A DNA stretch of 12,634 bases from positions 1 to 12,634 of the forward strand of contig JAXIUW010182848.1 in assembly GCA_035591015.1 (NCBI GenBank), read 5' to 3'. How positions within the stretch are numbered: position 1 is the first letter of the stretch; each line of letters opens with the position of its first letter. A program made the position numbers and the translations under genes. The stretch is from Cephalothrix simula (lineage: Eukaryota; Nemertea; Palaeonemertea; Archinemertea; Cephalotrichidae). Under the pieces are notes generated by a model that saw only the letters and a list, made by a program, of their open reading frames with translations, made no database searches and had not been told where the DNA came from. Below are positions 1 through 6,300 of the stretch, one piece after another.

Positions 1-91
1 ATCACTGCATTTTCAGCCGATACCTCAGGTTGCGATGCGCGCGCCGAGGGGTCTTAAGGTCTCTGACCATTATATTTTTACACATGAAGTA

Positions 92-171
92 AATTGGGGT
101 ATTTCATTGAAACTGAAGTTTCCCGTATGGCGTCATACGGAAAACTTCAGTTTCAATGAAATACCCCAATT
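92..171. repeat. Near-perfect 38-bp hairpin
   Basis: The left arm 92-129 and right arm 134-171 pair at 37 of 38 positions (single mismatch 122/141) around a GCGT loop. The outer ends are AATTGGGG/CCCCAATT. Only background similarity continues outside the arms, and no clear target duplication is seen. Confidence 0.9.
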
Positions 172-183
172 AATATCTTAAAG

Positions 184-243
184 TTAGAGGATCAGAATTT
201 CTAGCGAAACGGGACAGAAAATGGGCTGAAGAGAATGGAGTTT
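184..243 (+). CDS. Weak upstream exon candidate
   Basis: A frame open from about 172 to 268 includes AKRDRKWAEENGVLV and reaches a GTG|GTAAAA donor-like site in phase 0, the phase the exon at 3240 would accept. The acceptor side is poor: AG dinucleotides occur near 185-203 without a pyrimidine tract. It could be an upstream exon of the serine-rich gene, a decayed element or chance. Confidence 0.15.
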
Positions 244-361
244 TAGTGGTAAAATACTTTATATAAATTTGGATGGGGTTCTTTTTAACAACAGAAAAGA
301 CCGTATTGCTGCCCCAGAGCATTTAAGCTTTTAAAACTCCCTGAAGTGACCGGTCAAAAAC

Positions 362-380
362 CATACAACCCCCTTGTATG
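362..380. repeat. Short hairpin with C5 loop
   Basis: CATACAA (362-368) and TTGTATG (374-380) flank CCCCC. A 10-bp palindrome, TGACCGGTCA, lies just upstream at 347-356. No function is assigned. Confidence 0.5.
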
Positions 381-535
381 CTCCCGAGTGAAACTAGTAA
401 AGTTGATTATTTATTTCGTGTTTTTAGAAAAAGTTCTGAATTTATTTTACTACCTCTGCCCATTATTACGTCTGTAACGAGGAGAAAGTCACTTCCATTC
501 TTTTCTGTGCAACCCAGTAATAATGATTTTTATTG

Positions 536-705
536 AAAATTATTACAAATTTATTACAAATATGACATTTATTACAATTTTTTAATGAGACAGCACTTAA
601 TTATCACTTTATAACTTTTAAATTTATAACTTTTCTGTTATTACTTTACATTTCTTTTTTACAAATTCATTAATTTTATTACAAATTCAAATTATTTATT
701 ACATT
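536..705. repeat. TTATTAC-rich degenerate repeat block
   Basis: This very AT-rich stretch repeats TTATTAC (often TTATTACAAAT) about six times at irregular spacing, with two TTATAACTTTT copies between. It holds no gene. It is probably low-complexity or a decayed minisatellite. Confidence 0.4.
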
Positions 706-900
706 AAAGTTTGAGTGACCCTCTCTGATCGTTATAGATGTCTCGATGCATTGTAGTTGCTAAAGATAGCGTTGAAGTGTTAAATTAGTTTATTCACTCA
801 CTTATAAAGATGCTATAATTCAACTTTAATAAAGCTTAGATAACCCACTAGTCTAATGATTTACCAGGTTTTTTCTATATGCATTTATTAATATGTTTAT

Positions 901-1110
901 ATGTCTAATAAGCAAAAAGACTCCAAGAGTCTCGGTGCCCTGCGCAGTCGCAATAAAATAATTCACTACACCAATTCGGCCCCGAACTAACACTACAAAT
1001 TTTTCGGCATGTTTTTCTGGTAAATCATTAAATTTATTTCTTTTTAATTTTCACGGATTATTCCGATGTTGTACTTCTAATTTTTCGGAGCAATAATTGC
1101 TCCTTTTCTC
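901..1110. other. Hairpin-rich GC patch of unknown nature
   Basis: A 29-codon frame (901-990, MSNKQKDSKSLGALR...) overlaps several small hairpins: GACTC/GAGTC at 919-931, TTCGG/CCGAA in the 977-988 area, CGGA/TCCG near 1053-1064 and GGAGCAAT/ATTGCTCC at 1087-1103. On the minus strand the first hairpin is followed by TTTTT, and GTTCGGGGC lies upstream, one base from a pol III B-box consensus. No A box was found, so a SINE or small-RNA remnant is only a guess. Confidence 0.2.
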
Positions 1111-1738
1111 CCACTCTCACTGTTTAGCTGTGAAGCTTATCCTATTCAAAAGGGAGGTTTACCGGCGCCCGGAATGTCTTGTACTCATACCCCACCTGCA
1201 TATCATGTAACATCTATTTCATTATATTGTCTATTTTTAATTTTTGTCCTAGTACTAATAGTTTTCTAAAGTAGAAAAATCTGTATTAGGTATTACGTGT
1301 TACTGTTCTAATTAACAAGCTTTTTATAGATTTATATGGCCATATTTATTATTGCAAAGTTTTATAATGTCGTACGTTGCTAATCAGGAGGTATCTTTTC
1401 CCCAATTCTAAAACTTTATGAAAATTATTCGCAGTCGGTTTCAATGTCTAAAAGTGTAAGATTTTCCAAAATCATCACGTGTGGCTTTTCACTCATCAAA
1501 ATCTGTCGCGAAATTCGTAAATTTCTTATTCGTGGCCTAAAGCACAGTCCCAATTTTCGAAAAAATTTCATATTTTCTAAAAAATTTTTGAAATTTATTT
1601 CACTTTTTCCTCTCTTTTCGCGATTCTAGGTTTATAAGTGCATGGATTTTTTTATTACTGCGTGTAATTTTAAGTTATATGTAAATTTTTTCTCTCTGTG
1701 TAAGATAGAGTTTACGGTATCATTTATTCGGTAACATT

Positions 1739-2006
1739 AGACTTGTTACCCGGTATGATTATTATTAAATGTTTAAAAATAATAAATACAGCAACACCCA
1801 GTGTCCCTGGTTTTGTCCTTAATGTGTCCCCCGTTTAATACAAAATGCATGCATAAATAATTTAGAGACTAGCCTCCGGTTTTACCGTCCGGTCTTTCCG
1901 TTATAAGGTTACCAGGTGACAGTGAACACCTTTGGTTATAAGAGTGAATACCGGTTATTCTGTCTCTTACACCGGGTTATAAGAAAAAATACCGGGTAAC
2001 TTGTCT
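1739..2006. repeat. Inverted-repeat element with TTACCCGGTAT ends
   Basis: AGACTTGTTACCCGGTAT (1739-1756) is matched in reverse complement at 1989-2006 (16 of 18). A related GTAACCCC motif appears again in inverted form at about 2404-2420. It looks like a small non-coding transposon remnant; no target duplication was identified. Confidence 0.5.
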
Positions 2007-2010
2007 GTTA
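1934..2010 (+). repeat. 41-bp degenerate tandem repeat
   Basis: Two copies with period 41 (from 1934 and from 1975) share GGTTATAAGA, AATACCGG and TGTCT-TTA. A weaker relative of the start occurs at 1900. Confidence 0.65.
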
Positions 2011-2367
2011 GATATATTCAGATATGATAAAATGTAAATGTGAATGAATAAAAGTGAAAAAATTACAGAAAGAATTGTTTATGAATAAAAGTGAAAAAAT
2101 TACAGAAAGAATTGTTTATTTTTGTGTGAAAATGGTGTTATAAAATTATTGAAAACCTAACCTTAAGTTTCTTATTCAAATACTAAATTTTATCCGTCTG
2201 TGGTTTTAACATACACTTTTGTATTTTAAAAATAATTAAAAATTGGTTTCGTTTAAAATAACTATTTTTTAAACAACTACATTTACATTGTTTTTGTTGC
2301 CTTTGTTTTCTAACATAATTTAATTATTGTTCTCTTAATTACAATTTTATCATATCTGTTATCTAAC
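2007..2367. repeat. Inverted repeat, about 30-bp arms, 300-bp spacer
   Basis: GTTAGATA...AGATATGATAAAA (2007-2037) is matched in reverse at 2339-2367 with small indels. The spacer holds the 37-bp duplication and AT-rich filler. It abuts the repeat ending at 2006, giving a composite structure. Confidence 0.55.
2045..2118 (+). repeat. Perfect 37-bp tandem duplication
   Basis: Two identical 37-nt copies (2045-2081 and 2082-2118) begin TGAATAAAAGTG and end AGAATTGTTTA. Identity implies a recent event. Confidence 0.95.
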
Positions 2368-2534
2368 ATACGAATTAGAAAAACAATTTTTTGTTACAAT
2401 TCACTGGTGACAAGTAACCCCACATTAAATATGTTTTATTTGCTTGCTCCTGGTTTCTTCGTGTGCAACTACGACCTTTTTTGCTTTTTGGTTGTTGCAC
2501 AAAGAGCTTGGTACACTGGTCCTGATGTACTTAC

Positions 2535-2582
2535 ACAAACCAATGCACAGCGCAAGGCCCCAGTTAACGTTTGCATGGGATC
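2535..2582 (-). CDS. Candidate 48-nt minus-strand exon
   Basis: On the minus strand a fair acceptor (TGCTTTTCGTTATTAG, ending at 2583) and a strong donor (TTTGT|GTAAGTAC, GT at 2534-2533) bracket 48 nt of higher G+C. In phase 0 it reads DPMQTLTGALRCALVC. In a second phase it reads a hydrophobic SHANVNWGLALCIGL. The third phase hits a stop. The opposite strand also carries an open frame of 51 codons (2431-2586). With three readings open, the true frame cannot be chosen, and no partner exon is firmly identified. Confidence 0.2.
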
Positions 2583-2589
2583 CTAATAA

Positions 2590-3197
2590 CGAAAAGCATG
2601 GATTATAAATTTTATCCTTTGGGGAACATTTTTCATCAAGCTTGGCTTTTTTCTTAGAATTTTCTATTAGATTTAGATTTACACTTTGTTTGTCTTAAAA
2701 ATACACCATATTACTGTATAATTTCATAAAGCTTGATCCGATAAATTTTGTCGATGATAGTGTACATGTATTTATTGATTTCGTTGTTAAATGAAGATTA
2801 AAATGGGTGCTCTTTCCTTAAAAATTACAAAAATGTGGACATGAAGGCAAGGGTCAAGGTTTATCATTTTAATGTATTATTTAAAGTAATCAGCCCATGA
2901 TATAACTTTTGAAGCATGAATTAGATGTTAGGGTTACTAAGGATAATAATAGCTATTAGACGTAGAAGCTTTAATATGGTTTATAGGTGTATTTTTTATT
3001 TCGAAGTTTAATTTTCAAATACGGTAGCTCACACATTTTTTGAATAATTAATAAAAAAAGTTATGTGATCAAAACATTACTACGTAATCAAAATTTGTGT
3101 ACCACATGACCTCTAAACTTGTGTATCATGTGATTAAGTCATCGGGACTCGTTGTACTGATACCTTTGTGATAATACCATGATTATATAGTAGCATA
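2590..3197. other. Gene-free AT-rich stretch
   Basis: No credible exon is present. Two similar short units, TTGTGTACCACATGAC and TTGTGTATCATGTGAT, lie near 3095 and 3120. It is otherwise plain intronic or intergenic DNA upstream of the acceptor at 3239. Confidence 0.4.
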
Positions 3198-3239
3198 TGA
3201 CCATGCCACTTCCCTTTTCTTTTAACTTCACCCGATCAG

Positions 3240-3361
3240 AGTGGGAAACTAAAGCGAAGTGGTTCTCTGTCAAAATTGAGAGCTTCTATTAGGCGAAGCA
3301 GTGCCAAACTCGTCCAGAAATTGAAGGGGAAAAACGACGGAAGTGATTTAAATTCTGGAAG
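3240..3361 (+). CDS. Coding exon, basic Ser-rich segment
   Basis: The exon is 122 nt, phase 0 in and phase 2 out. The acceptor is a long pyrimidine tract (about 3208-3233) ending in CAG at 3237-3239. The donor is AAG|GTAAGA, with GT at 3362-3363. The 40 full codons read as a Ser/Lys/Arg-rich chain including KRSGSLSKL, RASIRRSSAK and LVQKLKGK, then a polar NDGSD stretch. The frame closes at TGA near 3198 and at TAA just past the donor, so the exon limits agree with the open frame. An alternative AG two bases later (3240-3241) cannot be excluded. It lies about 4.05 kb upstream of exon 7413. Confidence 0.6.
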
Positions 3362-6300
3362 GTAAGAGCACCCCTCCTAAACTCACCCCAATGCCTTCCC
3401 TCACCGCACCATTGCTTTGCTTGGGTTGTGTGTGATAGCTTGCACTTTTGTTTACAATTTTTTTGAAAGTGTATTGCAAATTGAGTATTGTATTGTTAAT
3501 TTTTGTTCTTATTTTGATGAAAATGAAGATTGTTTAGATGACTGTGCTTTAACTAAAAAGAACGTCATTTCAATCAGGCAAAATGTGACTAGCGAACGTC
3601 CTTTACTTTGCCAATATGTGATCGTGAGGAATTCATTCCAAAAATACTTTCGTATAATTTTTTTTTCATGAAAATATTTGTATTTGGCTGACTCTGCAAA
3701 CCCTGTTCATCTTTCAACTTGACGCGTTTATTTTTCTTCCTATTCATGTTGTGGTTTTTGTTGTTTTTTTATTGAGATTTATTCATGTTACTGAACATGT
3801 TGTTAGGACAGTTTTTGCAAAAACAACCACTATTGCAAAAAATTCACTAATAGTAATTGCAAATAACTACTTGTATTTCGCAAACAAAATTCTACTGTGA
3901 TGAATGACAGGCCGTCGTCGCTACCGTAAGCTGCTCCTCCAACAGCTCCAGCGGCGCCGGAGTGGCTCATGAACTAGAAATTAATAAAATTCACAATTAT
4001 TGCATAAAAACCAGTACACAAATGGATGGAAAAATTGGTTGAGGTATGGCCTCGTGTTAGTTACCCGGTCCCCCAAGGGTTTCTGATATAAGGAGTATAG
4101 GAACCACCTATATATCACTGGAAAGGGTATGCGAAATGGAGTGAAATCCCTACCACCACCTGGTGGTGGGTAGTGATTAAAATTGTCCTAAAGAAATTGC
4201 CGAAAATTAGCAAATAATTGATTTTTTGGATTTGTGACATAAAGAAAAATAGGAACCCCCATAAACTATACATCCCTGAAAAGGGCATGCAAATTGCAGT
4301 TAAATGGTGGTAGTTTCATGTCCCTATAGCCACGTGGTAAAAAATGGCGGCTAAAAATGTTCATAACGAGAATTTCGATTTTTAACATTTTTGACCACCA
4401 TTCTCCACCAAGTGTCGATAGGGACATGAAACAACCACCATTTTACTGCAATTTGCATGCCCTTTCAGGGATATATAGTTTATGGGGATTACTATTTTCC
4501 TTTATGCCACAAATCTAAAAAAATCAATAATTTGCTGATTTTCGGCCATTTGTTTCGGAAATTTTTAACCACCACCCTCCACCAGGTGGACTACCATTTC
4601 ACTCCATTTCGCATGCTCTTTCTAGTGATATATAGGTTATGGGGGTTTCTATACCCTAATATGAGAAACCCTTGGGGCAGGCCATGCCTCAACCAATTTT
4701 TCCATCCATTTGTGTATTTGAAACTTTTTTTGCAAAAATGGTTAAATTTATTCCGGGGATTTATTTTTGATTTTTTGCAATGATGGTTAATTTTAGCAAA
4801 AATGTTTTGTCATTTTTGCAATACTATTGTTTTTGCAAAAAATTGTTTTATAACATATACAACATGTATTTTACGTATATTTATGTCAATCATTTGAAAA
4901 GTTACAAATTATTCACGTTTAGGTTATTATGGGCATTGGCAAAAATAGGGATATTTATGCGTTAATCATAATTTCAACAAAACTCAAATGAGTCCTGAAC
5001 AATCTTCATGGAATGCTTTTGATTATTATTTATAGCTTACATTTGTAGTTTGCATTTATTTCAATTTATTTCAACATTAAAACAACTAATAAGTTGTGGA
5101 GGAATAAGTTCGCATGTTACTGCTCTAACTAAAAAAGATTTTACACTAACTAATCAAAAAATATCATTAGCTAATTATAGTTTTAAAAATAAAAGAACAT
5201 CATTGAGATGGGTAGGTATTTAAGATAGCGCTAATTCAATTATTTAATATATATTTTCTTTTTTTTTTCCTATTTTCATTTTTTCATTGTTATCAAACGA
5301 ACTTTACGAATATTATTTCAAGAAAGTGGGCATGCAGAGATTATAATTTTATTTTTTTTAATTACTTTTAATCTCCATGACTTTCGCCTTTCGTTTCTGG
5401 TTATTGCAGCTATCAAATTAAAATTTATGAAAAATTTATTTATTTTCCGATTTTGGAATACTTATTAAAAATTTAAGTCCCAACAGATTATGGTCGAATA
5501 TGTGCCATGCCCATGATTAGAATGTAAAAAGGGGCTATTTTCTTGAGCGATTTGTCGCTTGCTTTAAGAGCTGGACTGTGCTTGGCCTTTTTAATCTAAT
5601 GTGGTATGGGATCCTCCTAACATAAGTGCCCTTATACTTGTGTGATTAAGAGTTATGAATAATTACGAAATATTTTAGTTCACTGTCATGCAAAATAGTT
5701 TGTTTCGAATTACCATAACAACTGAAAGCTTGGCGTCGCTATGGATTAGCAACTGAAAGGTGAAAATTTGGTACCTGCCTAAAAACCGTTTTCAATTAAA
5801 AATTAATTTTTAGACCACGCGTGTCCCATAGCCGGAAAAAGTTAATGAGAATTTGCTGTCCCTGAAACTTTGGAAATCAATTGCATTTTGCCTCGTTTAG
5901 ATCAATAAAAAAATCGTACTCACGGTTTTTGAGATAGGTGCATGACGTCATTAAAATTGCCTTAAATTGAAAAAAGCCATTTGACTAAATTGGTGCATGT
6001 TCATCTGCTCGTAATATATTTTGTATTATCTAAACTGAACCCTTTTCGAGATATTAACGATTGAAATTCCGAAAAGCCACTAATATCTCGAAAAGGGGTG
6101 GGTTTAGGACATATAAATGTATTAGAGACAGATAGAAATATGCCCCCTATTAGTCGAATGACATGATTATATGCCACGTTTTGGCACTGTAGCGCAGAAA
6201 AATCGCCAAATTATGCGCAAATGCTTAAACTGGGAAAACCATACCAATACACTAACACTTATCTGCATTTATATGCCCTATAACCAACCTTTTTTGGGAT

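Larger units (their letters stand above)
3796..4866. repeat. TTGCAAA-rich outer arms flanking the foldback
   Basis: The left side 3796-3870 (CATGTTGT, TTTTTGCAAAAACAA, TATTGCAAAAA) is partly matched in inverted order by 4810-4866. About nine TTGCAA-type motifs cluster in the two flanks. This suggests an outer inverted repeat around the 4017-4714 element and the GC island. Because TTTTTGCAAAAA is itself palindromic, part of the match is trivial. Confidence 0.35.

Noticed and set aside
1-60. GC-rich opening segment as an exon
   Set aside because: It is cut by the window edge; the AG and GT sites present are weak and no frame stands out.
1130-1200. Minus-strand peptide ending APVNLPFE before a stop
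   Set aside because: It has no pyrimidine tract before its AG, and a plus-strand frame is also open there.
1444-1629. 61-codon open frame rich in Phe, Lys, Ile
   Set aside because: The composition follows AT-rich DNA. The strong acceptor-like site at its end is not backed by a clear downstream exon.
2431-2586. 51-codon plus-strand frame
   Set aside because: It is opposite the 48-nt minus candidate with a strong donor; hydrophobic start, no family signal.
4457-4783. 108-codon open frame
   Set aside because: It lies almost wholly in the right arm of the foldback element; its frame follows repeat sequence, not a gene.
4780-4965. 61-codon open frame
   Set aside because: It is low-complexity, Phe/Tyr-rich translation of AT-rich DNA with TTGCAAA motifs.
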